In this document: positions 33,712-42,907 of the stretch, piece after piece
How the letters are laid out: each line of letters starts with the position of its first letter
How positions within the stretch are numbered: position 1 is the first letter of the stretch
NCBI RefSeq assembly: GCF_023897015.1
Contig: NZ_JAMHFY010000016.1
Span: 56,916-120,915, forward strand
DNA length: 64,000 bases
Direction: 5' to 3'
From: Desulfosporosinus nitroreducens
GTDB lineage: Bacteria > Bacillota > Desulfitobacteriia > Desulfitobacteriales > Desulfitobacteriaceae
Made by a program: the position numbers and the translations under genes
The notes under the pieces: generated by a model
What the model was told of the DNA's origin: nothing
The model's database searches: none
What the model saw: the letters and a program-made list of their open reading frames with translations, nothing else

Positions 33712-34629
33712 TCACCCCGTATTTTTATTAATTTCCATTTTCGTGGCAACAATTCCACCCGAGTGACTATGAAAGAGATCGATGTAGGCAGGTTTAAACA
33801 GTTGTTGGGCTTCAATACGCAAGTTCCTGCACACGTCATAATTGAATAATCCACTTTGCGGAAAGACCCCCGCTAATAGTGTCCCGCTGTGGGCAGTTAC
33901 CACACCAAGTCCACCTTTTTGACGCACCCATGATAAGAAGGGCTCGAAGAACGATTTAGGATTTATCTCCAGATTGCATTTTGCACTGATCGTTCCTGCA
34001 CTGGCCAGTTTTTCTAAATCCCCTTGAGTTATTCCTTCACAGGCTAATTTATGTGCTCTCTTGATTTCGCTTTCGTGACGTCGATAGTGTTCTGCTAACC
34101 CTGGGCGTGCGTTAAACATCCCGGTATCAATCGTCCCCCCCCAATCCAAGGCCAAAAACAGGGCAGGTACTGAGGACCCCAGCAAGCGGTGGTTATGACC
34201 CTGAACATGTTCTATTTCCGTAATTCCAGGGAACATCACACTGTCGCTCGGTTCAATTTTTAAAGCTAAATCAGCCAAGCGTGCTGGAGCAGGATCTTCT
34301 CCGAGGGCAATCAAAGCCGCTGCAGCCACGGCGGTAATGTCAGCGGTAGAGCTTGCCATTCCTTTCCCTTCCGGAAGTTGATGGGAAAACTTCACCTTAC
34401 CGCCTAGCATAGGCAGACCTAAGTTCTCTTTGAGTAACTCCAATACTTGGAGTGCTTTTATTTTATTCAGAGGAAGATCCCAGCCAGCATTGTGCATGCT
34501 CAACGCCACCCTAGCCTCAGAAAATCGATCAATGGGACAATCTATAAGAAAAGGAACTCCTCCCCGAGCCCCTTGTACCCATTCTCCACATGTTCCCGGA
34601 CACCGGGCCAACCCGACTGCGAAATCCAT
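33712..34629 (-). CDS. pduX: PduX-like L-threonine kinase (GHMP family)
   Basis: 305 residues. GHMP kinase with CPGTCGEWVQG at 10-20 and the phosphate loop LPEGKGMASSTAD near 85-97; HSGG near the C-terminus matches motif 3. PduX phosphorylates threonine to give the substrate of CobD, so the pair makes the aminopropanol phosphate linker. Its ATG shares a base with the cobO stop (TAATG), which implies translational coupling. Confidence 0.9.
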   Translation of the reverse strand: MDFAVGLARCPGTCGEWVQGARGGVPFLIDCPIDRFSEARVALSMHNAGWDLPLNKIKALQVLELLKENLGLPMLGGKVKFSHQLPEGKGMASSTADITAVAAAALIALGEDPAPARLADLALKIEPSDSVMFPGITEIEHVQGHNHRLLGSSVPALFLALDWGGTIDTGMFNARPGLAEHYRRHESEIKRAHKLACEGITQGDLEKLASAGTISAKCNLEINPKSFFEPFLSWVRQKGGLGVVTAHSGTLLAGVFPQSGLFNYDVCRNLRIEAQQLFKPAYIDLFHSHSGGIVATKMEINKNTG

Positions 34630-35192
34630 TAATATTCAATCCCCCTACGACTTTTAACCCCTTTAGAGAAAGGATGTTTTAGCATGTTTAGATCCCACCA
34701 ATTGTCTGCCAATGATTCTAAGGCAACGGGCATCCCCCGACCGGTAAGAATCCAGTGCAGGTGCCGGGAGGACTCAGTCGACAAGAGTTCTCTTAATTGA
34801 TTCAAGTCTAGAAAACCTCGATTTAACGCATGGCTTATTTCATCTAAGATGATAACCTGATAAATGTTTGCCTCAATTTCCTCTGCCACAAAATTAATAG
34901 CTTGTTGAATTAGCTCTAAAGCGATTTCCGGATTGCGGTTTTGACGAAAACATTCACCACATCCTGTACAGTGTTTCATACCAGTACGAATCATCCCTGA
35001 CCAGCGACAACCTACACCAAATTGTATGAGAGGAATTCCTAAGCGATTAAGTCCTGCAAGTTCGCCGCTGTAGGTACTCCCCTTTAGAAATTGGACCATT
35101 AAAACTCGTTTCCCCTCGGAATAGGCAAGCACTGCTTCTCCGATGGCTGAAGTGGTCTTTCCTTTGCCCTGACCAGTATAGACTGTTATCAT
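34629..35192 (-). CDS. cobO: CobO/BtuR-type corrinoid adenosyltransferase
   Basis: 187 residues. The P-loop GQGKGKTT at 7-14, RVLMVQFLKG near 29-38 and VIILDEISHALNRG fit the CobA/CobO family that adds the 5'-deoxyadenosyl group to cob(I)yrinate a,c-diamide. Unusually, a Cys cluster is present in the middle: C62, and CTGCGEC at C75/C78/C81, which the enterobacterial enzyme lacks as far as I know. ATG at 35192 overlaps the cbiA stop by four bases; an upstream in-frame ATG at 35225 would overlap more and has no ribosome binding site. Confidence 0.88.
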   Translation of the reverse strand: MITVYTGQGKGKTTSAIGEAVLAYSEGKRVLMVQFLKGSTYSGELAGLNRLGIPLIQFGVGCRWSGMIRTGMKHCTGCGECFRQNRNPEIALELIQQAINFVAEEIEANIYQVIILDEISHALNRGFLDLNQLRELLSTESSRHLHWILTGRGMPVALESLADNWWDLNMLKHPFSKGVKSRRGIEY

Positions 35193-36589
35193 ACTCCAAT
35201 TCTCCCAGAACGAGAAGCAAACCAATGCTCGAGTAATTCTTGATGTCCTGAGAAATGAAGGTGCAGATAGGAAGCTACAATATTATCCCGGGCATACCCT
35301 TCCATTCGGTCCGCTTGATTTCCTCTAAATAGTTCGTAAGCAGGAGGATAGTCCTTATCATAGACCACACGTGAATAATGAAATTCATGCCCTTGAACTG
35401 CAGTCCCTCGAGGACCGAGAAAATTATCCTCACGAAAGACTCCTTTTCGATATCCTATACCCTGTAACCGTTTTGTCATTTCGGCCTTCATAGGAATTAG
35501 GCCAGCCATAGGCAACTCGTTTCCTTCAAAATCCTGAATGGACTTACCAAGATACATGTACCCTCCACATTCAGCGTAGATTGGCTTGCCACTCGCAGCA
35601 TATTCGCGCAAAGAATCTAAAAATGAGATGTTTGCACTTAAGCGGTTAAGATGCAGTTCTGGAAACCCCCCGCCCAACATAATTCCATCCAAGTCCTCAG
35701 GGATAGAGTGATCATGCAAAGGGCTGAACGGTATGATTATAGCATTCGAGTGTTCTGCAAGGTCTAAAGCGTCTTGGTAGTAAAAAAGGAACGCTTCATC
35801 CCAAGCTAAGCCTAGCCTGAATTTTTCAATTTTACCATTAGAATTTGGGGCTGTACCCGTGATAGTTTTCTTAGTTTCTTTAGCTAAAGCAGGTTTCTTA
35901 AATTCAGGAGCACCGAGCATTATGTTTTCGACTTGATCCAAGTCAACGTGCCTGGTTATTAACTCTGAAAGAGTCTCGATAAAGCCTTCTAAGAGTCCGC
36001 CTTCCCCTACCGGAACTAATCCTAAATGCCTTTCGGGAAGTTGTAGTGACAATTCTTTGGGAAGGACTCCGAGAACTGGAATTTGGATCTCACTAAGGGC
36101 TTCTCTCAGGATTTTTTCCTGTGCAGAAGATTTTACGCGGTTAAGGATAACTCCTTGCAGCTTAACTTGCGGGTCATATGAGCTAAATCCATGCACAAGT
36201 GCCGCGACACTGCGAGACATTGAAGATGCATCAACAATGAGGATGATCGGAGCGTCGAGAAGTTTTGCCACATCGGCGGTGCTCCCAAAACCTGCGGTTC
36301 CGCTCATTCCATCGAACATGCCCATGACACCCTCGATCACTGCCCACTGGTCTCTAGAGCTTTGAGCAAAAACGGAAGGAAGATTATCGCCCAACAGCCA
36401 GCGGTCAAGATTGCGGGAAGCCCTTCCCGTCGCTGCCGCATGATAACTGGGGTCAATGTAATCCGGTCCAACCTTGTACCCTTGGATTGGACGCTCACGT
36501 TTTTTCAAAGCTGCCATCAAACCTGTAGCAAGGGTTGTTTTTCCTACTCCGCTATGCGTTCCTGCCAGGACAATCCGTGGAATTTTCAT
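35189..36589 (-). CDS. cbiA: CbiA, cobyrinate a,c-diamide synthase
   Basis: 466 residues. An N-terminal dethiobiotin-synthetase-like ATPase fold (GTHSGVGKTT at 9-18; GVMGMFDG near 88) and a C-terminal class I glutamine amidotransferase with the nucleophile in YAECGGYMYLG. It amidates the a and c side chains. ATG at 36589 behind GGGAGA, 22 bases after cbiB. Confidence 0.95.
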   Translation of the reverse strand: MKIPRIVLAGTHSGVGKTTLATGLMAALKKRERPIQGYKVGPDYIDPSYHAAATGRASRNLDRWLLGDNLPSVFAQSSRDQWAVIEGVMGMFDGMSGTAGFGSTADVAKLLDAPIILIVDASSMSRSVAALVHGFSSYDPQVKLQGVILNRVKSSAQEKILREALSEIQIPVLGVLPKELSLQLPERHLGLVPVGEGGLLEGFIETLSELITRHVDLDQVENIMLGAPEFKKPALAKETKKTITGTAPNSNGKIEKFRLGLAWDEAFLFYYQDALDLAEHSNAIIIPFSPLHDHSIPEDLDGIMLGGGFPELHLNRLSANISFLDSLREYAASGKPIYAECGGYMYLGKSIQDFEGNELPMAGLIPMKAEMTKRLQGIGYRKGVFREDNFLGPRGTAVQGHEFHYSRVVYDKDYPPAYELFRGNQADRMEGYARDNIVASYLHLHFSGHQELLEHWFASRSGRIGV

Positions 36590-36611
36590 GCAGAATCTCC
36601 CTTCCCGCTCG

Positions 36612-37592
36612 CTAAATATTTAAGACTATATAAGCTGCAATTAATATAGGTCCAAGGGACAACCAGGTCGCTGTTTTAATAAGCTGACGGCAACGAACAA
36701 TGTCAGTGGCATTGACTGGATGGAGTGCATCCCCCATCTCTGCTCGGTGATGAGGCTTTCCATGATAGATGTTGATTCCACCTAAGCGAATGCCCAGCAA
36801 CCCTGCAACCACACTTTCCGGATTACCGCCGTTGGGGCTGGGATGACCAGAAGCATCTCGCTTCCACATCTGATAGGCATGATTGACAGACATTCCTCTT
36901 AACCTTCCAGCCAGGAGTAAAATCGGTACAGATAAGCGTGCTGGAAGATAATTTGCCCAATCATCCGTCCGTGCAGAGAACCAGCCAAACTCTTCATAAC
37001 GGTCATTCCTGTAGCCGACCATGGAATCTAAAGTACTAACCGCTTTAAAGGCCATCGCTAAGGGCGCACCGCCAAGAGCCGCGTAAAAAAGGGGAGATAA
37101 AATCCCATCCACAAAATTTTCTGCCATCGTTTCAACCGTTCCTCGGACAATCTCTCCCTCGGAAAGATTCGTCGTATCACGGCTGACCAGCCAAGAAAGT
37201 TGGGTTCGAGCCTCACTCAAATCCCCTTTTAACAGAGGGATAAGGACATTTTGCCCAGCATCTAAAAGAGATTTACCAGCTAAGGTTGTAAAAATTAAAT
37301 AAGCGCTGAAGACAAACCCCAGTATGGGATGAAATATGTTCGCTAAGGATATCGCACCCCAGGTAAATAGATAACTTCCACCCACGATCAATAAAGTTAG
37401 CAAGACACCGTTACGGCGACGGATCTCCGGGGGACCTAGATTAAGTCTGCTCTCTAAAATGCTAATCCCCTTGCCAATTCCTACGACTGGATGTGGCCAG
37501 CTACGTGGATCTCCAATAAGCTGATCGAGTATAAACCCTATGAAAACAGTAATCGGAAGAACCGCCCAAATTGAAGAAAGCGTTTCTATCAT
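36612..37592 (-). CDS. cbiB: CbiB, adenosylcobinamide-phosphate synthase
   Basis: 326 residues, polytopic membrane protein (hydrophobic stretches around 10-25, 65-105, 300-325). Family signatures: LDQLIGDPRSWPHPVVGIG at 23-41, SWLVSRDTTNLSEGEIVRGTVETMAEN near 132-158, and HPSPNGGNPESVVAG. It attaches aminopropanol phosphate to adenosylcobyric acid at the membrane. Located between cbiP and cbiA in the operon. Confidence 0.94.
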   Translation of the reverse strand: MIETLSSIWAVLPITVFIGFILDQLIGDPRSWPHPVVGIGKGISILESRLNLGPPEIRRRNGVLLTLLIVGGSYLFTWGAISLANIFHPILGFVFSAYLIFTTLAGKSLLDAGQNVLIPLLKGDLSEARTQLSWLVSRDTTNLSEGEIVRGTVETMAENFVDGILSPLFYAALGGAPLAMAFKAVSTLDSMVGYRNDRYEEFGWFSARTDDWANYLPARLSVPILLLAGRLRGMSVNHAYQMWKRDASGHPSPNGGNPESVVAGLLGIRLGGINIYHGKPHHRAEMGDALHPVNATDIVRCRQLIKTATWLSLGPILIAAYIVLNI

Positions 37593-37613
37593 ATTTAATT
37601 ACCCGGTCTTTCC

Positions 37614-39161
37614 CTAAGAATCTGCCCTTAAGCCCATAATGGCTCGAATCCGTTCTAGATCCACATTTTGACGGACTAAATCCGCCAATTCGTTAAACGC
37701 TGATTCACGGAGCGCTGCCTGAGATAGTGACGCCTCAACAGGTCTCTTAGACCCTCTGCGCTCCCAGAGCCAATTTAAGAGTGAGGCCCGCAGGCTGTCA
37801 TTATCGAAAATCCCATGTAAATAGGATCCATAAGAATTCCCTGCCTGTAAACCATCAAGATTTGATTCTCCGTTTGAAGTTAAATTGAACAGAGGTAAAT
37901 TCCCTTCATCTAATGTGGATCGCCCCATGTGAATTTCATAGCCCACCACAGTTTCTCCAGTGCAAGCTTTAAAGAATCCTTGATCCGTCAAGATGGTCCC
38001 CTTGCTCTGAACAGTATGTTTTTGAGGATAAAATTCCGTCACCATCGGCAGAATACCAAGTCCCGCTACTTCTTCAAGCTCGGACTCTGTATGCAACGGA
38101 TCCTTTACTAAGCGACCCATCATTTGGTAGCCGCCACAAATCCCTATGATAGGAATCTCTTTCGTACAAAGTGTAAGAATGTTGTTACCTATGCCGCTTT
38201 CATGAAGAAAGCGTAAATCAGCAAGAGTATTCTTACTGCCGGGAATAATCACCAGGTCTGGTTTTCCCAGATTTGCCGGATCTGTGACATAGCGTACAGA
38301 AACATCCGGCTCATCTTGAAGTGCATCAAAATCTGTAAAGTTTGAAATATAGGGTAAGCGAATCACCGCAACGTCCAACTGTTCCGTTGAGGAAACCCTG
38401 GATTTTTCGTCTGCTTCGCTCAAAGCAACGGAGTCTTCATCTGGGATACGAATCTTAAAATAGGGAACAACTCCAACTACCGGGATTCCTGTTTTTTCCT
38501 CTATAAAATCTAAAGCAGGTTGAAGAAGCTTAATTTCCCCACGAAACTTGTTGAAAATAATCCCTTTAATCATGGCTCTCTCTTCAGGTTCCACTAATTC
38601 TAAGGTCCCTACGACGGAAGCTAAAGCCCCGCCACGATCAATATCTGCCACGAGTATGACTGGTGAAGCAGCCTCCATAGCCACTCTCATATTTACAATA
38701 TCGTTTGACTTAAGATTGACTTCAGCCGGACTTCCCGCCCCTTCAATAACTACGATTTCATACTCATTGAGCAATCCGTGAAGAGCTTCAGTTACATACG
38801 GCCAGGTCATACGTTGATACTCACCATGGTAACGCAACGCTGTCACATTACCCTGCGACTTGCCCATAATGACAACTTGAGAACCCGTTGGTCCACTCGG
38901 CTTCAGTAAAATTGGGTTCATGCGCACCTCAGGTTCTACTCCAGCTGCTTGGGCCTGAACGACTTGAGCTCTGCCCATCTCTCCACCTGCCGCTGTCACA
39001 AATGAGTTGAGGGCCATATTCTGTGCTTTAAACGGACTTACATGGTATCCTTCTTGGTAAAAGATTCGGCAAAAAGCAGCAGCCAAGACACTCTTCCCAA
39101 CGCTTGAAGAGGTTCCTTGGATCATGAGTTTGGCCGTCAATTTATTGTTTGAAGACATCAT
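37614..39161 (-). CDS. cbiP: CbiP, adenosylcobyric acid synthase
   Basis: 515 residues. GTSSSVGKS near 16-24 is the ATP-binding loop; FKAQNMALNS follows; the C-terminal glutamine amidotransferase carries the catalytic Cys in GICGGYQMMG and a late YGSYLHGIFDN. It amidates side chains b, d, e and g. ATG at 39161 (or the next codon, also ATG) behind GAGAGGGTG. A 129-base spacer separates it from cbiC, the largest gap in the operon; it holds a six-base-pair hairpin (TTCGTG/CACGAA) and possibly an internal promoter. Confidence 0.95.
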   Translation of the reverse strand: MMSSNNKLTAKLMIQGTSSSVGKSVLAAAFCRIFYQEGYHVSPFKAQNMALNSFVTAAGGEMGRAQVVQAQAAGVEPEVRMNPILLKPSGPTGSQVVIMGKSQGNVTALRYHGEYQRMTWPYVTEALHGLLNEYEIVVIEGAGSPAEVNLKSNDIVNMRVAMEAASPVILVADIDRGGALASVVGTLELVEPEERAMIKGIIFNKFRGEIKLLQPALDFIEEKTGIPVVGVVPYFKIRIPDEDSVALSEADEKSRVSSTEQLDVAVIRLPYISNFTDFDALQDEPDVSVRYVTDPANLGKPDLVIIPGSKNTLADLRFLHESGIGNNILTLCTKEIPIIGICGGYQMMGRLVKDPLHTESELEEVAGLGILPMVTEFYPQKHTVQSKGTILTDQGFFKACTGETVVGYEIHMGRSTLDEGNLPLFNLTSNGESNLDGLQAGNSYGSYLHGIFDNDSLRASLLNWLWERRGSKRPVEASLSQAALRESAFNELADLVRQNVDLERIRAIMGLRADS

Positions 39162-39290
39162 TTTTCACCCTCTCTTCTTAAGCTGGTGCTTTTTAACGCA
39201 ATAATTTTCGTGTTTTCACGAATCACTTCAATAAGCGGCAGTTTATAGGAGTTAAATTGAAGTTTCTATTGTCACCTTGAGTGAAGTAAT

Positions 39291-39929
39291 TTATTTAAGG
39301 TGTTTTAAGACCGTATAAATCAGCGCATTAACCACGGTTGCGGCGATTGGGCTTCCTCCCCGAGTTCCGAGTACAGAAATCGAGGGGAACTCTTGGTGTT
39401 CCCATAATAAATCCTTAGACTCTTTCGCTCCAATAAAACCAACAGGAATTCCCACGATCAATGCAGGTCGAGTCTCTGGGTTTTCAGCTAAGCGTAAGAC
39501 CTCGATTAAAGCCGTTGGCGCGTTGCCGATTGCCACTATCGCCCCCCGCAGACGATTTGCATTCATACGAAAAGCGGTCATCGAGCGTGTGATTCCCCAA
39601 GCTTTGGCTTGTTCAGAAACTCCAGGAGAGTTTAGGAAGCATTCCACACTCCCACCTAATGACTTGAGTTTCTCCTTGGAAATTCCTGCCCGAACCATCT
39701 CTACGTCAGTAATGACGTTAGCGCCCTCTTTCAGAGCCTGGAGACCGCAAGCAATTGCTTCAGGATGAATCGCAATCGAAGACTCTAATGAGGGATCTCC
39801 GGTTGTATGAATGATGCGTTCGACCACTGGGTAGTCCGCTTCCAGCCAGGGACGGGTTAATCCAGCCCGGATAATACGCATACTTTCAGTTTCAATTTGA
39901 CCCGGGTCTAAAATGAAGTCTGCTGTCAT
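39291..39929 (-). CDS. cbiC: CbiC, precorrin-8X/cobalt-precorrin-8 methylmutase
   Basis: 212 residues. The enzyme moves the methyl group from C-11 to C-12 to form cobyrinic acid. Matching stretches are RVIIHTTGDPSLE-type (RIIHTTGDPS near 43), GANVITDVEMVRAGI, GNAPTALIEVLRL and GIPVGFIGAKESKDLL. It overlaps cbiX by four bases. Confidence 0.94.
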   Translation of the reverse strand: MTADFILDPGQIETESMRIIRAGLTRPWLEADYPVVERIIHTTGDPSLESSIAIHPEAIACGLQALKEGANVITDVEMVRAGISKEKLKSLGGSVECFLNSPGVSEQAKAWGITRSMTAFRMNANRLRGAIVAIGNAPTALIEVLRLAENPETRPALIVGIPVGFIGAKESKDLLWEHQEFPSISVLGTRGGSPIAATVVNALIYTVLKHLK

Positions 39930-40294
39930 TCGCCTAAAGCCTCCTTAATGCGAAGGCTGGCCAAGCTTGCAATCCCGTCATCAGCTCCCAGTTCTCTGGT
40001 AAAGATGATCTCAACTTCAGGATGCTGTTCTCGAATTTCACGCAATTCCTCATGAATATCTACCGTTACGTGCATTCCGCGGAAAAGAAAGAGTGGCATT
40101 ATTACAATGTGAGCCGCACCGCTTTGAATCTTTGCTTCCACTGCTTCAGGCAGACTCGGGTGATCATGAGCCATGTATGCCGGGGTTACCGTCTGTCCCA
40201 TTAACTGACTCACTTTTTCGGCAACCTCTAAAAGTCCTTGGTTAGCTTCTGCACGACGGCTGCCGTGCCCTAAGATAATAATTTCTGATTTCAT
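39926..40294 (-). CDS. cbiX: CbiX, sirohydrochlorin cobaltochelatase (short form)
   Basis: 122 residues, the small single-domain type (CbiX-S) that acts as a homodimer. LGHGSRR with H10 and MPLFLFRGMHVTVDI with H75 supply the metal-binding histidines. It inserts cobalt early in the anaerobic pathway. Overlaps cbiJ and cbiC by four bases each. Confidence 0.9.
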   Translation of the reverse strand: MKSEIIILGHGSRRAEANQGLLEVAEKVSQLMGQTVTPAYMAHDHPSLPEAVEAKIQSGAAHIVIMPLFLFRGMHVTVDIHEELREIREQHPEVEIIFTRELGADDGIASLASLRIKEALGE

Positions 40295-41055
40295 ATCAAT
40301 TCCTCCATATGTTTAATAAATTGAGTAAGTGTTTGACTATCTGAAGCCATTTCGGGTACTGGTCGTTTTAAAAGAACCAAGGGCAGGTTTAGGTTAAGAC
40401 AGGCCTGTATCTTTTCATGGGTTCCGCCAACTTTTCCACTTTCTTTGGCCACTACGACATCGATCTTTAGTTGTTTAAACATCGCTTCATCCCACTCTTG
40501 AGAAAACGGACCTTGAGCCGCTACGATTTGATTGGGTTTAAAGCCTAATGATTCACAACGGGCTAATACCTGAGAAGTGGGTAACACGCGGACATATAGG
40601 AATTTATCCTTCAGCGAAGGATGAGATACCCAATCGGGCAAGCCGTTACTTCCAGTCGTGAGCAGAATGTTTTTTCCTAGTTTCGATGCAATTTGAACGG
40701 CAGCGGGTATATCCTCCGCCCAATGAATAAGAGGATGATCGTCTACCTCCAATGCAGAGCGTTCCCAACGCAAGTATGGCAGCCCTAAATCTGTGCAAAC
40801 TTTTTTAGCCATTTCTTTAACCTGTACGGCATAGGGATGAGTTGCATCCACTAAAGCCGCAAAGGAATTACCTTTTAGAAGATCTGTAAGACTTTCGGCA
40901 TCCATCGCTCCCGAACGAGCCTGCAAGCCGTGTTCCTGTACTAATTCTGCCCCATAGGCAGTTAGGGTAGAGACTAATATCTCATGACCGCGCTGTTTTA
41001 GAGTATCTGCCAAGTCACGCCCATCCTCAGTCCCTGCTAAAACTAGAAGTTTCAC
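40291..41055 (-). CDS. cbiJ: CbiJ, cobalt-precorrin-6A reductase
   Basis: 254 residues. VLAGTEDGRDLADTL at the N-terminus, DATHPYAVQVKEMA near 69, the PYLRWERSALE stretch and LLTTGSNGL are characteristic of CbiJ/CobK. NAD(P)H-dependent reduction of the ring. ATG at 41055 overlaps the cbiH stop by four bases. Confidence 0.93.
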   Translation of the reverse strand: MKLLVLAGTEDGRDLADTLKQRGHEILVSTLTAYGAELVQEHGLQARSGAMDAESLTDLLKGNSFAALVDATHPYAVQVKEMAKKVCTDLGLPYLRWERSALEVDDHPLIHWAEDIPAAVQIASKLGKNILLTTGSNGLPDWVSHPSLKDKFLYVRVLPTSQVLARCESLGFKPNQIVAAQGPFSQEWDEAMFKQLKIDVVVAKESGKVGGTHEKIQACLNLNLPLVLLKRPVPEMASDSQTLTQFIKHMEELI

Positions 41056-41876
41056 AGTTTATACCCGCGAGGAGTCACCATATAAGGGCCAACAATCCGG
41101 GTTTGAGAGTTTCCAATTATGACGGTCGTGAGCATATCAATGGGATGATTCGTGAAATCATCCAGTGTGGTAATTTCTACGCTCGACTCCTCACCTCGTA
41201 AGGCTTCTCGAACCAATCCAACCGGGGTATCAGGGCGACGATAACGTAAAACAATTTCCCGAACAGTCTCAATGTGATGGGGACGACCATTACTTTTCGG
41301 GTTATAAAGTGCGAAGATAAAATCTCCCTCAGCTGCTAAGCGAACTCGCTTCTCGATAACTTCCCAAGGAGTCAGCAGATCACTTAAGCTAACCACTGCA
41401 AAATCATGCATTAAAGGAGCTCCTAACATGGAAGCTGCCGCAGAGGCTGCCGTCACTCCAGGAATGATTTCCAAGGGCAGATCCAGCAGGTTCTCTTGTT
41501 CCAAACATTCAATAATAATCCCTGCCATACCGTAGACACCAGCATCACCACTACTTACGACAGCTACTCGATGGCCCTCAGCAGCTAAACGAATTGCTTC
41601 TCGACAGCGGTCTATTTCTTGACGCATCCCCGTTGCAACAATTTGTTGATGGGTTATAAACGATCGAATAAGGTCTATGTAGGTTTTATATCCCACGATG
41701 TATTCAACTTCATTTAATACTGACTGAACCCTTGCTGTCATATGATCCTGGTCTCCAGGTCCGAGACCTACGACGTAGAGTTTTCTATGCTGATTGCCAC
41801 TGTTACCCCCTGCCCCTTGGTCTTTGACAGTACTAACCGACCCCTTTTGGCTCCCAGTAAACTCGCTGCTTCGCAT
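41052..41876 (-). CDS. cbiH: CbiH, cobalt-precorrin-3B C17-methyltransferase
   Basis: 274 residues of the tetrapyrrole methylase family: VVGLGPGDQDHMT near 35, VSSGDAGVYGMAG near 106, IPGVTAASAAASMLGAPLMHDFAVVSLSD, and FALYNPKSNGRP, all diagnostic of CbiH/CobJ, the ring-contracting methyltransferase. The first 30 residues are polar and poorly conserved because this end overlaps cbiG by 109 bases. No closer in-frame start exists; ATG at 41876 has GGAGTGG upstream. Confidence 0.93.
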   Translation of the reverse strand: MRSSEFTGSQKGSVSTVKDQGAGGNSGNQHRKLYVVGLGPGDQDHMTARVQSVLNEVEYIVGYKTYIDLIRSFITHQQIVATGMRQEIDRCREAIRLAAEGHRVAVVSSGDAGVYGMAGIIIECLEQENLLDLPLEIIPGVTAASAAASMLGAPLMHDFAVVSLSDLLTPWEVIEKRVRLAAEGDFIFALYNPKSNGRPHHIETVREIVLRYRRPDTPVGLVREALRGEESSVEITTLDDFTNHPIDMLTTVIIGNSQTRIVGPYMVTPRGYKL

Positions 41877-42907
41877 ACACCGTCCACTCCTATCTTTTCG
41901 CTTACAAAGTTTGATCGACTTAACTGTTCTTGAAGATTAACTGACTGCAGCTCATCTGCTCGAAAGGTTCGAAACGGAACCCGCAGGTATTTGGCAACTT
42001 CAATCAGTCCCACTTCATTGGATTTAAGGTCAATACTATAGATTCCTGCGATAGCTTTAAGGGACGCTCCGAGCTGTTCTATTGCCAGCTTGATTCTCTC
42101 TAGAATGACATCGCTGGCAACCCCTCGGCGGCACCCCACTCCTATACTTAAAATTGGTGGCACTAAATACAGACAATCCGCCTTAATATTTGAGTTTGGA
42201 AAAGCATCAATAATGACATTCGCTTTATCCTTTTCCTTTTCGGATAAAAAGCAATAATGGGTATCCTTAACCCATGTTTCATGCTCGGGCGTCAACGGAT
42301 AACTTGCCCAGACATTGAGCTGTTTTTGCTCTAAAAGTAAGCGGTTGACCGCTGGTAAATGATCAACAGGTTCAACTTTCCATCCATACCTGCGGGCATA
42401 TTCGTCCGGTGCTACCATACCCCTCACATCCGTGGCTGTCGTAATTACTGGTACAGCCCCAATTTGCTCAGAGATCTGATGGGCCAAAGCATTTGCGCCG
42501 CCTAAATGTCCGGAAAGCAAAGGAATCACGAATTTTCCTTCCTCATCTAAAACTAGAACTGCTGGATCTCGGTCTTTCCCTTCTATTAATAAAGCAATTT
42601 GACGTACGACGATTCCTGAAGCCATAACAAAGATAAGAACAGAAAACTCTTGCCACAGGCTGGGAATGATATCGCTCAAACGAGAAAAGGATTTAATTTT
42701 AAAACTTTGGGAGGATTGTGAATCTCCATGATAGTTGCTTTGATTAAGCACCTTCTCATGAAGATAATATTCTCTTCCAATGGCATTCGGAAGACCCTCT
42801 CCAATACGCAGGATTGTATCTAACCCACGGTCAGTTAAAGTCACAAGAGCTGCTTTAGTTTTTGTGTTTACGTCTGCGTCAGTGTCCCTGTCAAGATTCC
42901 TGTTCAC
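41768..42907 (-). CDS. cbiG: CbiG, cobalt-precorrin-5A hydrolase
   Basis: 379 residues. CbiG opens the lactone ring and releases acetaldehyde in the anaerobic route, so it marks this pathway as oxygen-independent. Conserved stretches: MASGIVVRQIALLIEGKDRDPAVLVLDE, PLLSGHLGGANALA, TTATDVRGMVAPDEYA, and the C-terminal SIGVGCRRG. Overlaps cbiF by four bases at its start. Confidence 0.93.
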   Translation of the reverse strand: MNRNLDRDTDADVNTKTKAALVTLTDRGLDTILRIGEGLPNAIGREYYLHEKVLNQSNYHGDSQSSQSFKIKSFSRLSDIIPSLWQEFSVLIFVMASGIVVRQIALLIEGKDRDPAVLVLDEEGKFVIPLLSGHLGGANALAHQISEQIGAVPVITTATDVRGMVAPDEYARRYGWKVEPVDHLPAVNRLLLEQKQLNVWASYPLTPEHETWVKDTHYCFLSEKEKDKANVIIDAFPNSNIKADCLYLVPPILSIGVGCRRGVASDVILERIKLAIEQLGASLKAIAGIYSIDLKSNEVGLIEVAKYLRVPFRTFRADELQSVNLQEQLSRSNFVSEKIGVDGVCEAASLLGAKRGRLVLSKTKGQGVTVAISIENSTS

